Positions 7,336-15,448 of a stretch of 34,486 bases of DNA are shown one piece after another. The stretch comes from an uncultured Ruminococcus sp. (GTDB taxonomy: Bacteria > Bacillota > Clostridia > Oscillospirales > Acutalibacteraceae). Position 1 is the first letter of the stretch, and the number at the start of each line of letters is the position of its first letter. Position numbers and translations under genes: made by a program. A model generated the notes under the pieces. It worked only from the letters and a program-made list of their open reading frames with translations. It did not search any database and was not told the DNA's origin. Where the stretch lies: positions 1-34,486 of the forward strand of contig CAJOFK010000009.1 in NCBI GenBank assembly GCA_905234015.1. Reading direction: 5' to 3'.

Positions 7336-7573
7336 GAGCTTCGGGAAACTGGATTTGTTTAATAAGATTATGCTTATTATAGTTCCCATAATGGTATTGC
7401 TGTTTATTGTCGCGGTAGTTATGTGCGTTGCTTTTTCCGTCCTGCCTATGCCCGCGAATAAGGTTGTCGGAACCGGAAATCTCACGATTATATTTTCCGC
7501 AAGCTCCGCGGGGCTTGCGATTATAGGTATACTTTTTGCCCTGTTTTCAAAGAGCGGCGACAAGGACGAATAA
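7325..7573 (+). CDS. Small membrane protein B, 82 residues
   Basis: A second two-helix membrane protein. Helix 1 is at about residues 14-38, a loop follows, and helix 2 (SASSAGLAIIGILFALF) comes before the acidic tail SKSGDKDE. The second-helix motif and tail resemble protein A (SASAGVGFIGLVIFII plus GKGESDEK). I choose ATG 7325, with AAGGG and AAAGGG upstream at workable spacing; in-frame GTG codons at 7316 and 7322 are closer to or inside the ribosome site. It overlaps protein A by 11 bases. Function is unknown. After it comes a promoter for the next operon. Confidence 0.7.
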   Translation: MKSKSFGKLDLFNKIMLIIVPIMVLLFIVAVVMCVAFSVLPMPANKVVGTGNLTIIFSASSAGLAIIGILFALFSKSGDKDE

Positions 7574-7622
7574 TACTTATTGTACCGGCTTTTTGAATAT
7601 GCCTGTATTTTTAAAAAAACTA

Positions 7623-7651
7623 TTGACAAAATAATGCCGTTTTTGTATAAT
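7623..7651 (+). promoter_or_regulatory. Sigma-A promoter of the yceD-rpmF operon
   Basis: A near-consensus promoter: TTGACA (7623-7628), 17-base spacer, TATAAT (7646-7651), 41 bases before the yceD start. It is the first strong promoter of the long co-directional block that follows. Confidence 0.9.
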
Positions 7652-7691
7652 CTTAAATAGCGTTTTGATATACGTTTAATGGAGGTGCGTT

Positions 7692-8189
7692 ATGCTTCTT
7701 CAGTTAAAGGAAGTCTTTGTAAACGAAGGCCGCAGGCTTGAGGTTGACTATTCCTTGCCGATGAACGACTTTGATATTAACGGTGATTATCCATTCAAGT
7801 CACCCGTCAAGGTGAGCGCGTCGGCGGTCAACAGGGCAAGTCTTGTTGAGCTTAAGGTAAAAGCGGTTTTTGATTATACCACCCGCTGCGACAGGTGCTT
7901 TGACGATATTGTTAAACATCTTGAATTTACCTTTACCCACGGACTCGCGACCGCGCTTATGAACGACGAAAACGACGATTATATTGAAACTCCGGATTAT
8001 ACGCTTGAGCTTGACGAGGTTGTTATTTCCGATATAGTCCTTAACCTGCCGAGGAAGTTTCTCTGCAGGGAGGATTGCAAGGGGATTTGTCCCGAATGCG
8101 GAAAGAACTTAAATGACGGTGATTGTGATTGCAATAAAACGCCGGTTGACTCAAGACTGGAAATCCTTAAACAGTTAATTGACGATTAG
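7692..8189 (+). CDS. yceD: YceD/DUF177 family protein
   Basis: A 165-residue cytoplasmic protein of the DUF177 family, linked in the literature to 23S rRNA accumulation and almost always found directly before the L32 gene, as here. The N-terminal part is beta-rich. A first Cys pair (TTRCDRCFD) lies near residue 75, and a C-terminal zinc-ribbon-like cluster (CREDCKGICPECGKNLND, then DCDC) near 124-150 is typical of Gram-positive members. The ribosome site GGAGGTG precedes the ATG. The molecular activity of the family is not settled; the link to large-subunit assembly is from family knowledge and gene order. Confidence 0.93.
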   Translation: MLLQLKEVFVNEGRRLEVDYSLPMNDFDINGDYPFKSPVKVSASAVNRASLVELKVKAVFDYTTRCDRCFDDIVKHLEFTFTHGLATALMNDENDDYIETPDYTLELDEVVISDIVLNLPRKFLCREDCKGICPECGKNLNDGDCDCNKTPVDSRLEILKQLIDD

Positions 8190-8212
8190 ATAAACACTAA
8201 GGAGGAATTAAA

Positions 8213-8413
8213 ATGGCAGTACCTACCGGAAAAACTTCTCACAAAAGAAAATCTACAAGACGTTCCGCCGCTTACACAATTAAGGCACCCGCTCTTACAA
8301 CTTGTCCGAACTGCGGCGCGTTAACGGCTCCCCATAAGGCTTGCACAACCTGCGGCATGTATAAGGGCAGACAGGTTATCGTTATGGACGAGGACGCTAA
8401 ATCAACAAAGTAA
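8213..8413 (+). CDS. rpmF: Ribosomal protein L32
   Basis: A 66-residue large-subunit ribosomal protein. It opens with the family signature MAVPTGKTSHKRKSTRRSA and carries four zinc-ligand cysteines in CPNCGA and CTTCGMYKGRQV, so it is the zinc-binding form. AAGGAGG lies ahead of the ATG, and the gap to yceD is 23 bases, giving the usual yceD-rpmF pair. A hairpin terminator follows, which may let L32 be made in excess of the downstream genes. Confidence 0.97.
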   Translation: MAVPTGKTSHKRKSTRRSAAYTIKAPALTTCPNCGALTAPHKACTTCGMYKGRQVIVMDEDAKSTK

Positions 8414-8424
8414 ACCGGAACAGT

Positions 8425-8458
8425 ACGGGCGGCAGTTTTCTGACCGCCCTGTTCTTTT
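8425..8458 (+). terminator. Terminator or attenuator after rpmF
   Basis: GGGCGG (8427-8432) pairs with CCGCCC (8444-8449) and CAG with CTG, with one bulged A and a TTTT loop; TTCTTTT follows. der starts 36 bases later without a clear promoter, so partial read-through is likely. Confidence 0.7.
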
Positions 8459-8493
8459 AGAATGAAGTAAAAGTCGGGAAAGGGGTTTTGTAA

Positions 8494-9816
8494 ATGGCTA
8501 AGCCCGTAATTGCTATAGTAGGCAGGCCGAACGTCGGTAAGTCTACTCTTTTTAACAAGTTAATAGGTCAGCGCCTTTCCATTGTTGACGATACCCCCGG
8601 CGTTACGAGAGACCGTATTTACGGGGAGATTGAATGGCAGAACCGCAAAGCGCTGGTAATTGATACAGGCGGAATTGAGCCTAAGTCCGATGATGTGATT
8701 CTTTCTCAGATGCGTCGTCAGGCTCAGCTCGCTATAGATACCGCCGAGGTGATTATACTCGTTACCGATATGAAAACCGGACTTGTCGCTACCGATATCG
8801 ACGTAGCCGATATGCTTATGAAATCAGGAAAGCCGGTTGCTCTCTGCGTTAATAAATGCGATAAAATAGGAGAGCCCGAGCCCGATTTTTACGAGTTTTA
8901 TAATCTCGGAATAGGCGACCCGGTTCAGGTTTCCGCGGTTCACGGCCACGGTACCGGAGATTTGCTAGACGAGGTTTTCTCTCATATCAGCGCCGATGAA
9001 GCCGAGGACGAGGACGAGAGCGTAATAAACGTTGCCGTTATCGGTAAGCCCAACGTCGGAAAAAGCTCGCTTATAAACTACATTACAAGCGAGGACAGGT
9101 GTATCGTTTCCGATATAGCGGGTACCACGCGCGACAGTATCGATACCGCCGTTGAGAATAAATTCGGCAGGTATAATTTTATCGATACCGCGGGAATAAG
9201 GCGCAAAAGCCGTATAGTTGACGAAATTGAAAAATACAGTATAATCAGAGCTAAGATGGCGATTGAGCGCAGCGACGTCTGCGTTATTATGATAGACGCT
9301 CAGATAGGTGTTACCGAGCAGGATACAAAGGTAGCCGGGCTCGCGCTTGAAGCCGGCAAGGCGTGTATTATTGCCGTCAATAAATGGGACGCTATCGAAA
9401 AAGACAATAAAACGATGCAGAACTTCAAAAAGCGCATTGAGGTTGAGTTCGCGTTTATGAACTGGGCTCCGACCGTATTTATCTCGGCAAAAACAGGTCA
9501 GAGGGTTGATAACCTTTTCACCCTTATTAATACCGTTGCTGCAAACAACGCAATGCGTATCAGAACGGGTACCTTAAACGAGCTGCTCGCTCAGATTACT
9601 ACGAGGGTTCAGCCGCCTACCGATAAGGGAAAGAGACTTAAGATTTACTATATGACTCAGCCCTCCACCAAACCGCCTACCTTCGTGAGCTTCTGCAACA
9701 ACAAGGATTTGTTCCATTTTTCGTATCAGAGATATATTGAAAACCGTATCCGCGAGACCTTCGCGCTCAGCGGAACTCCTATAAGAATGATAATTCGTGA
9801 AAGAGGGGAAAAGTAA
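8494..9816 (+). CDS. der: Ribosome assembly GTPase Der (EngA)
   Basis: A 440-residue GTPase with two tandem G domains and a C-terminal KH-like domain, the hallmark of Der, which acts in 50S subunit assembly. First G domain: GRPNVGKST near residue 9, DTPGVTRD, DTGG and NKCD. Second G domain: GKPNVGKSS near 186, GTTRDSID, DTAGIRRK and NKWD. The KH-like end holds TTRVQPPTDKGKRLKIYY. Length and motif order are normal. Its stop overlaps plsY by one base (TAATG), a pairing common in Firmicutes. Confidence 0.98.
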   Translation: MAKPVIAIVGRPNVGKSTLFNKLIGQRLSIVDDTPGVTRDRIYGEIEWQNRKALVIDTGGIEPKSDDVILSQMRRQAQLAIDTAEVIILVTDMKTGLVATDIDVADMLMKSGKPVALCVNKCDKIGEPEPDFYEFYNLGIGDPVQVSAVHGHGTGDLLDEVFSHISADEAEDEDESVINVAVIGKPNVGKSSLINYITSEDRCIVSDIAGTTRDSIDTAVENKFGRYNFIDTAGIRRKSRIVDEIEKYSIIRAKMAIERSDVCVIMIDAQIGVTEQDTKVAGLALEAGKACIIAVNKWDAIEKDNKTMQNFKKRIEVEFAFMNWAPTVFISAKTGQRVDNLFTLINTVAANNAMRIRTGTLNELLAQITTRVQPPTDKGKRLKIYYMTQPSTKPPTFVSFCNNKDLFHFSYQRYIENRIRETFALSGTPIRMIIRERGEK

Positions 9817-10520
9817 TGAGTAATATGCAAATGCTTATGTCGGGCTGGTATATCGTGCTTATTTCGTTTATAGCAGCTTATCTTTTAGGCAGTATTAATA
9901 CCGCGGTTATCGTTACCGGTATCGCGACTAAGGGTAAGCAGGATATCCGTGAAATGGGCAGCGGCAACGCCGGATTTACGAATGTTCTTCGTTCGGTCGG
10001 AAAGGTTCCCGCGATACTTACTATCGTGTTTGACTTTCTTAAATCCGTTATCGCCGTTTTAATCGGAGGAATCCTTTTCGCGGTTGTATTCACCGGCTCT
10101 AAGGACATTGACGGAATTGTGGTGATCGGAAAATATCTTTGCGGATTTTTCTGTATCCTCGGCCACAGCTTCCCGGTTTACTTTCACTTTAAGGGCGGAA
10201 AGGGAATTGTTTCCGCTGCCGGAATGATGCTGGTTGCGGACTGGAGAGTTTTCGTAATTATACTCACGACGTTTTTAATCGTGTTTATTTTCTCTAAGAT
10301 TATCTCCCTCGCGAGCATAACCTGCGCGTGTCTTTTCCCGGTATATACGTTTATTCTCACATTCTTTATTGATTATATGAATTTCAGTTATACCGTTTCC
10401 TACGTTGTGCTGTGTACGCTTGCGGCGTTCTTTATCGGACTTTTCGTAGTTATTAAGCACAGCTCTAATATTAAGCGCCTTTTAGCAGGTGAGGAAAAGA
10501 AAATTACGGCTAAAAAGTAG
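9816..10520 (+). CDS. plsY: Glycerol-3-phosphate acyltransferase PlsY
   Basis: A 234-residue integral membrane enzyme that transfers an acyl group from acyl phosphate to glycerol-3-phosphate, the first step of phospholipid synthesis in most Gram-positives. Several hydrophobic helices are visible. The family motifs are present: GSGNAGFTNVLRSVGK, then GHSFPVYFHFKGGKGIVSAAG. It is slightly longer than many homologues, with a basic tail after residue 215 (EEKKITAKK). GAGGGG precedes the ATG, which overlaps the der stop. Confidence 0.96.
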   Translation: MSNMQMLMSGWYIVLISFIAAYLLGSINTAVIVTGIATKGKQDIREMGSGNAGFTNVLRSVGKVPAILTIVFDFLKSVIAVLIGGILFAVVFTGSKDIDGIVVIGKYLCGFFCILGHSFPVYFHFKGGKGIVSAAGMMLVADWRVFVIILTTFLIVFIFSKIISLASITCACLFPVYTFILTFFIDYMNFSYTVSYVVLCTLAAFFIGLFVVIKHSSNIKRLLAGEEKKITAKK

Positions 10521-10549
10521 TTGAAAAATACAAGCTTTTGTATTAAAAT
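10521..10549 (+). promoter_or_regulatory. Promoter of the HIT-protein gene, with palindromic spacer
   Basis: TTGAAA (10521-10526), 17-base spacer, TAAAAT (10544-10549). The spacer is almost entirely the inverted repeat AATACAAGCTTTTGTATT (10527-10544), which could be a regulator site. The promoter starts directly after the plsY stop. Confidence 0.65.
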
Positions 10550-10586
10550 AAGTAAGTGTTAAATCTTTACATAACGGAGAATTGAT

Positions 10587-10922
10587 ATGGATTGTATTTT
10601 TTGTAAAATCGTAGACGGCACTATTCCGTCAAAAAAGGTCTATGAGGACGATAAAATGCTCGCGTTTTACGATATCGAACCTGCGGCTCCCGTTCACATT
10701 GTTATGGTTCCGAAGGAGCATATCGCGAGTGCTGATGAGCTTAACGAAGAAAACAGCGCGGTTGTCGCTCATATTTTCTCAAAGGCGGGCGAGATTGCGA
10801 AGTCCGTCGGTCTGAAGGGCGGTTACCGTATCGTTAATAACTGCGGTCCCGACGCAGGTCAGACGGTGTTTCATATTCATTTCCACCTTATGGGCGGAAA
10901 GCCTTTAGGAAAAATGTGTTGA
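10587..10922 (+). CDS. HIT family nucleotide hydrolase (HinT-like)
   Basis: A 111-residue histidine-triad protein, likely a purine nucleoside phosphoramidase of the HINT branch. The opening DCIFCKIVDGTIPSKKVYED is typical of HinT, and the active-site triad is TVFHIHFHLMGG near the C-terminus. The two N-terminal cysteines (Cys3 and Cys6) could be part of the partial zinc site seen in some homologues. CGGAG precedes the ATG. It has its own promoter and is followed after ten bases by a phosphoribosyltransferase, suggesting a purine-related pair. The physiological substrate is unknown. Confidence 0.94.
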   Translation: MDCIFCKIVDGTIPSKKVYEDDKMLAFYDIEPAAPVHIVMVPKEHIASADELNEENSAVVAHIFSKAGEIAKSVGLKGGYRIVNNCGPDAGQTVFHIHFHLMGGKPLGKMC

Positions 10923-10932
10923 GGGGTTTAAA

Positions 10933-11472
10933 ATGGCTAGGACTTATAAAATGACTATCGCCGGCTGTGAGCGCGAGCTTCCGCTTTGCGAGGTGGATGA
11001 GCATCTTGATATCGCCGCCTTTATTATGTTCGGCGATGTTGAGATTACCGTAGAAAGCGCGAAGGCGCTTATTGAAAAGTGCCCCGAGCACGACGTTATC
11101 GTTACCGCCGAGGCTAAGGGAGTTCCTCTCGGATACGAGATGGCGCGTCAGGAAAATCTTCCGTATGTTGTTGCGCGTAAGGGCTTAAAGGTTTATATGC
11201 CCGAGTATGTTAACGTTGAGGTTCGCTCGATTACAACGTTATCGCTCCAGAAGCTTTATATCGGCTCTGATGATATCGAGAAAATCAAGGGTAAGAAAGT
11301 TCTTATCGTTGACGACGTTATTTCAACGGGCGAGAGCCTTATCGCTTTAGAAAAGCTCGTTAAAAAGGCAGGCGGAAATACCGTAGGAAAGGTTGCCGTA
11401 CTCGCCGAGGGAGACGCCGCAGACCGCGACGATATTATCTTCCTCGAGAAGCTTCCCGTATTTCCTAAGTAA
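10933..11472 (+). CDS. Type I phosphoribosyltransferase, adenine-PRT-like
   Basis: A 179-residue enzyme of the PRT type I fold. The PRPP-binding signature VLIVDDVISTGESL lies near residues 120-133, with an upstream EAKGVPLGYEMAR resembling the pyrophosphate loop of adenine phosphoribosyltransferase. Overall arrangement fits the APRT family (adenine plus PRPP to AMP), but the N-terminus differs from standard Apt, so a xanthine or other purine substrate, or a regulatory PurR-like role without a DNA-binding domain, cannot be excluded. GAGGGG lies before the ATG; it is ten bases downstream of the HIT gene. Confidence 0.85.
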   Translation: MARTYKMTIAGCERELPLCEVDEHLDIAAFIMFGDVEITVESAKALIEKCPEHDVIVTAEAKGVPLGYEMARQENLPYVVARKGLKVYMPEYVNVEVRSITTLSLQKLYIGSDDIEKIKGKKVLIVDDVISTGESLIALEKLVKKAGGNTVGKVAVLAEGDAADRDDIIFLEKLPVFPK

Positions 11473-11506
11473 AAAAGATAATTTGTATTCTTAAAGGTAT
11501 AAAAAG

Positions 11507-13753
11507 ATGACTAAACGACTGTTTGCGTATATCGGACTTACAATGCTGGTGACGTTCTCGGTCGTTTTTTATTTCGGCTTTTACGCTTCGTTATTTGCCG
11601 TGGCGTTTTCGGCGTGCCTGCTTTTCGCCGCGATTCTGATAAAGAAGCTGAGAGATAACCGCAGGGTGTTAATTCTAATAGCGGCTGTTATACTGCTTTC
11701 CAATATCTGGTTTGGCATATATAATTCTTTATCAGAATTAAAAACAGAGCGTTACGACGGCACACACGCGAAAATCAGCGGAACGCTTACTAATTATCAT
11801 ACCGCTTACGATAACTATTACTACGAGCTTGACTGTAATAAAATTGATGACGAGGACGTGAGCTTCCGCATCGTGCTCAACACCTCGGCTGATTTGGGAG
11901 CGGAAACAGGCGATATAATCACCCTGAACGCTTTGCTTAAAAAACCTGAGAATAACTACTATAAATCCCGCGGAATTGATTTTAACGCCCGCTGTAAGGG
12001 TTATAGCTTCGACTATACCGTGCAAACCCCGAAGGATTTCAACCTTAAGCTTATTCCTGCCGTTATAAGAGATGCGCTTACGCTTAATATCAGCGCTCTG
12101 ATTCCGGGGTATGAGGGAGAGCTGTGCAACGCGATATCTCTCGGCGATAAGTACGCGCTTTCGCCCGAGCTTTATAAGGCTTTCAGCAGTACAGGGCTTA
12201 GCTATTTAATCGTTGTATCGGGTATGCATATGAGTATCGTCGCGGGATATATCGTTATTCTTACCCGGCTTTTAAAACGGTTCAGGGGCGGCGCGGTGAT
12301 ACGGAATATTCTCGTTATAGCGGCGGTTATTCTGTATATGGCGGTGACGGGTTTTTCGTCCTCGGCAACTCGCGCGGGTATTATGATAATCGTGATGTAC
12401 CTCGGGTATATTTTTTCTCAGAACTACGAGCCCTTCAACAGCCTCGGGTTCGCGGCGTTTATTCTTACCGTCGGCAATCCTCTCGCGGTAGGGGATGTAG
12501 GTATGCTGATGTCGTTTTCTTCGGTAGCGGGGATTCTGTTTTTGCTTCCGAGGTTTATGGAAAGATTTGACTTAAAATTCTCTAAGGGAATTAAAAATAA
12601 ATATTTCCTTTATTTCAATGCAAAAAGCCGTATAGATAAAGCAAGGATAAAATTTAATATTATCGTAATAAAAATCCTGCGTTATGTATACGAGATGTTT
12701 ATGATGTCGGTGTGCGCGGTGCTGGCGATAAGCCCGATTACAATGATGTTCTTCGGTATTTGCAATCTGTTTGTTGTTTTCTATTCCGTACTTCTTATGC
12801 CGGTAACGGGATTCCTTATTATGTTGTCGCTTTTAACCGCGGTTTTATTTTTGGTTCCTTTTACAAAAATTTTTGCGTTCGGAACGGCGTTTTTTACTCG
12901 CGCGATTGCGTCTTACGTTGTATTCGCAGTTAACTCAATTTCACAGGTTCCTTTTATGACCTTTTACGCGCGGCAGGAGGATATGCGGCTTTGGTTTATC
13001 GTAACCGCCGTGCTGATTGTTATCGCGCTGCTTTTTAAAAAACGCAGAATTACCGTTGCCTTGGCGGCGGTGCTGTCGGTTGTGGTGCTGTGCACGAATA
13101 TTGGGATTGCTTCTGTTGTTAACGCCGATAAGGAGGAGCTCAGAGTATACGATTCGGGATACGGTATGTTCGTGAGTTATAAATCCCCCTACGGAGTTAA
13201 TGTGCTCTGCTGCGGAGGAAACGCGTACCTCTATGAGGATATTGCCGAAAAGCTCCATCTTGACGGCAATAAAATAAATATGCTGATTGTTCCTGAGGCG
13301 CGCGAAAAGCGCGAGATGGGTTACGCTTACGATATTCTTACGGAGTTTGACGTAGAGCGGGTTCTGGTGTATTATAGATATAACAGCAGCGAAAGAGTTT
13401 ACAGAAAGGCTCGCGAGTGCGCTTCCTTCGCCCGATTTAAGGAGAATACAAGTGCAAAGGTTAAGCTCAGCGATAATGTTACCGATAAAATCATCAACAC
13501 CGGTAATCATTCGTGGCAGTATATCTCAAACGGCGAATTAAGCGTGCTTATAGCTCCGTATAAAGGAAATGCCGCTAAACTGCCTGAGAAGTATAAATCC
13601 GCAGATTATCTTATTTACTGCGGAAAGGTATATAACCTCGACGATCTGAGCTGCGGCGAGGTGATACAGGCGTCGGACGGAAGCTGCGACGACAATATGC
13701 AGAACGTCAGCCTGATTGATGAATCGGGTGAATTTATAATAGATTTTGACTGA
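11507..13753 (+). CDS. comEC: ComEC/Rec2 DNA-uptake channel protein with degenerate C-terminal domain
   Basis: A 748-residue membrane protein. Residues 1-70 carry N-terminal helices, followed by a DUF4131-like extracellular part (about 70-170). The competence domain holds the signature ALSPELYKAFSSTGLSY and IVVSGMHMSIVAGY near 205-235, then many helices to about residue 535. In standard ComEC the C-terminus is a metallo-beta-lactamase domain with HxHxDH; here the equivalent region (LRVYDSGYGMFVSY ... LIVPEAREKREMGYAYDIL) keeps the fold pattern but lacks those metal-binding histidines and aspartates. A transport-only role is therefore inferred. It is followed after nine bases by holA, a common gene order. 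Confidence 0.9.
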   Translation: MTKRLFAYIGLTMLVTFSVVFYFGFYASLFAVAFSACLLFAAILIKKLRDNRRVLILIAAVILLSNIWFGIYNSLSELKTERYDGTHAKISGTLTNYHTAYDNYYYELDCNKIDDEDVSFRIVLNTSADLGAETGDIITLNALLKKPENNYYKSRGIDFNARCKGYSFDYTVQTPKDFNLKLIPAVIRDALTLNISALIPGYEGELCNAISLGDKYALSPELYKAFSSTGLSYLIVVSGMHMSIVAGYIVILTRLLKRFRGGAVIRNILVIAAVILYMAVTGFSSSATRAGIMIIVMYLGYIFSQNYEPFNSLGFAAFILTVGNPLAVGDVGMLMSFSSVAGILFLLPRFMERFDLKFSKGIKNKYFLYFNAKSRIDKARIKFNIIVIKILRYVYEMFMMSVCAVLAISPITMMFFGICNLFVVFYSVLLMPVTGFLIMLSLLTAVLFLVPFTKIFAFGTAFFTRAIASYVVFAVNSISQVPFMTFYARQEDMRLWFIVTAVLIVIALLFKKRRITVALAAVLSVVVLCTNIGIASVVNADKEELRVYDSGYGMFVSYKSPYGVNVLCCGGNAYLYEDIAEKLHLDGNKINMLIVPEAREKREMGYAYDILTEFDVERVLVYYRYNSSERVYRKARECASFARFKENTSAKVKLSDNVTDKIINTGNHSWQYISNGELSVLIAPYKGNAAKLPEKYKSADYLIYCGKVYNLDDLSCGEVIQASDGSCDDNMQNVSLIDESGEFIIDFD

Positions 13754-13762
13754 GGGAAAGCT

Positions 13763-14821
13763 ATGGCTGAAATTTCCAAAAACGAATTAAAAAAACAACT
13801 GAGTAAAAAGCAGTTTGATAATATTTACCTCATTTACGGCGATGAAAAGATGTATGTAAAAACCGATACAAAGCTGCTTGTCGAGAAGCTTGTGGGTAAA
13901 GAGCCTCCCGAGTTCAACTTTCATAAGTTCGATAAGGATTATGACCTCGACGCGATTGCCGTTGCGGTGCAGGTAGCTCCGTTTATGAGCGAATACAACG
14001 TGGTTGTTATATCCGACCTCGACGTAAGCGATATCAATAATTTCCCTCCTACATCGCTTGAGAGGCTTATCTCGATTATGGATAACCTGCCTGATACTAC
14101 CGTGCTTATTATGACTATGCCGACCTTAAAGCAGGATTTAAAAAAGCCCGGCGCAGGATTTAAAAAGCTGAAAAGCTATATCGCTAAAAACGGCACGGTG
14201 TGCTTAGAGGCTCACGAGACCGATATTTCACTCGCGAGGCAGATTATAAGATGGGCGGATACCCGCGGTAAAAAAATCGAGCAGGCTGACGCGTATAAGC
14301 TTCAGGAATACGCGGGCTATGACCTTAATACAATAAGAAACGAGCTCGATAAAATCTGCAACTATTTAGGCGACGAGGAGAATATCACTACAGCTCATAT
14401 TGAAATGCTCGTAACGAAACAGCTCGAAGCAAATATTTTTTCGCTTACCGACGCTATAGTCGCCCTCAACAGCGACAGGGCGTTTACGATACTCGATATC
14501 CTCTTTTATCAGAGGGCGGAGCCTAACGATATCGTAAACGTAATCAGTATGGCGTATATTGATTTCTACAGGGCGAGGGTGGCGCTTGAGAGCGGTACCC
14601 CGATATCTCAGGTCGCAAAGGATTTCGGCTACGGAAAACGTCAGTTTGCTATTGAAAAGGCGGGTAAAAAGACAAGAAATATCCCGACTGCTATGCTGAG
14701 AAAAAGCCTCGCGGAAATCACCGAGACAACCGCTAAGCTCAGGAGCGTTTCCGCTAACGGCAGAATACTTGTTGAACGTCTTGTGGCGAAGCTGATTATC
14801 TACGCGGGTGAGCGCGTATGA
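13763..14821 (+). CDS. holA: DNA polymerase III subunit delta
   Basis: A 352-residue clamp-loader subunit that opens the sliding clamp during replication. The N-terminus (QFDNIYLIYGDEKMYVKTD) and the central FNFHKFDKDYDLDAI, then LEANIFSLTDAIVALNSDRA, are typical of HolA. The fold is AAA+-like but, as in the family, no intact Walker A is needed or seen. It lies directly downstream of comEC, and its stop overlaps the rnmV start by four bases (ATGA). rpsT (S20), which often follows holA, is not here. Confidence 0.95.
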   Translation: MAEISKNELKKQLSKKQFDNIYLIYGDEKMYVKTDTKLLVEKLVGKEPPEFNFHKFDKDYDLDAIAVAVQVAPFMSEYNVVVISDLDVSDINNFPPTSLERLISIMDNLPDTTVLIMTMPTLKQDLKKPGAGFKKLKSYIAKNGTVCLEAHETDISLARQIIRWADTRGKKIEQADAYKLQEYAGYDLNTIRNELDKICNYLGDEENITTAHIEMLVTKQLEANIFSLTDAIVALNSDRAFTILDILFYQRAEPNDIVNVISMAYIDFYRARVALESGTPISQVAKDFGYGKRQFAIEKAGKKTRNIPTAMLRKSLAEITETTAKLRSVSANGRILVERLVAKLIIYAGERV

Positions 14822-15408
14822 TAAGCGTTAAGGAAGCGATTATCGTCGAGGGAAGATACGACAGAATCAAGCTTAAAGCGGTAGTAGATACGCCGATTAT
14901 CGAAACCGGCGGCTTCAGGGTTTTTAAGGATAAGGAAAAACAGCGCCTAATCCGTAAGATTGCAGATACAAGAGGTATTCTGATTCTTACCGACAGCGAC
15001 TCGGCAGGCTTCGTTATCCGCAACTTTTTAAAGGGAATTGTGCCCGAAAGCTGTATTAAGCACGCGTATATTCCTCAGCTTAAGGGAAAAGAAAAAAGAA
15101 AGCCCGAGGCTTCAAAGGAAGGATTTCTCGGGGTTGAGGGAGTAAGCGAGGAGGTAATCCTCAGGGCGCTTAAGTCGTGCGGCGCGACAGTTTTAAACGA
15201 AAGCTCCGTATATAAAGAGAGCGAAATTAAGAAAATCGACCTGTATGAACTGGGGCTTTCCGGGCGTGAGAATTCCGCCGTATTGAGGGAAAAGCTTCTT
15301 AAAAAGCTTGAGCTTCCGACCTACCTTACTACTAACGCTCTGCTTTCGGCACTGAACTGTTTATATTCCTTAGAAGAATTAAAAGAAATTACAAATAACC
15401 TGAAATAA
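14818..15408 (+). CDS. rnmV: Ribonuclease M5
   Basis: A 196-residue Toprim nuclease that in Gram-positives trims precursor 5S rRNA to its mature ends. The Toprim motifs are clear: catalytic Glu in IVEGRYDRIK near residue 10 and the DxD in LTDSDSAG near 60. A family-typical stretch HAYIPQLKGKEKRKPEASK comes just before GFLGVEGV. In many Firmicutes rnmV sits next to ksgA (rsmA); here it is instead coupled to holA by an ATGA overlap, with rsmA about 8 kb upstream. A terminator follows at once. Confidence 0.95.
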   Translation: MISVKEAIIVEGRYDRIKLKAVVDTPIIETGGFRVFKDKEKQRLIRKIADTRGILILTDSDSAGFVIRNFLKGIVPESCIKHAYIPQLKGKEKRKPEASKEGFLGVEGVSEEVILRALKSCGATVLNESSVYKESEIKKIDLYELGLSGRENSAVLREKLLKKLELPTYLTTNALLSALNCLYSLEELKEITNNLK

Positions 15409-15448
15409 AAATCACCGTTACTGCAAATGCTAAGAACGGTGATTTTTT
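15409..15448 (+). terminator. Terminator after rnmV, touching the next start codon
   Basis: AATCACCGTT (15410-15419) pairs with AACGGTGATT (15435-15444) around a 15-base loop and ends in six Ts. The next ATG is at 15449, so the hairpin's 3' arm (GGTGAT) is also the only ribosome-site-like sequence of that gene. Confidence 0.8.

Noticed and set aside
12941..13510. 189-codon open frame on the minus strand inside comEC
   Set aside because: It lies entirely opposite a well-supported gene, has no ribosome site or promoter that I can see, and shows no recognisable domain.
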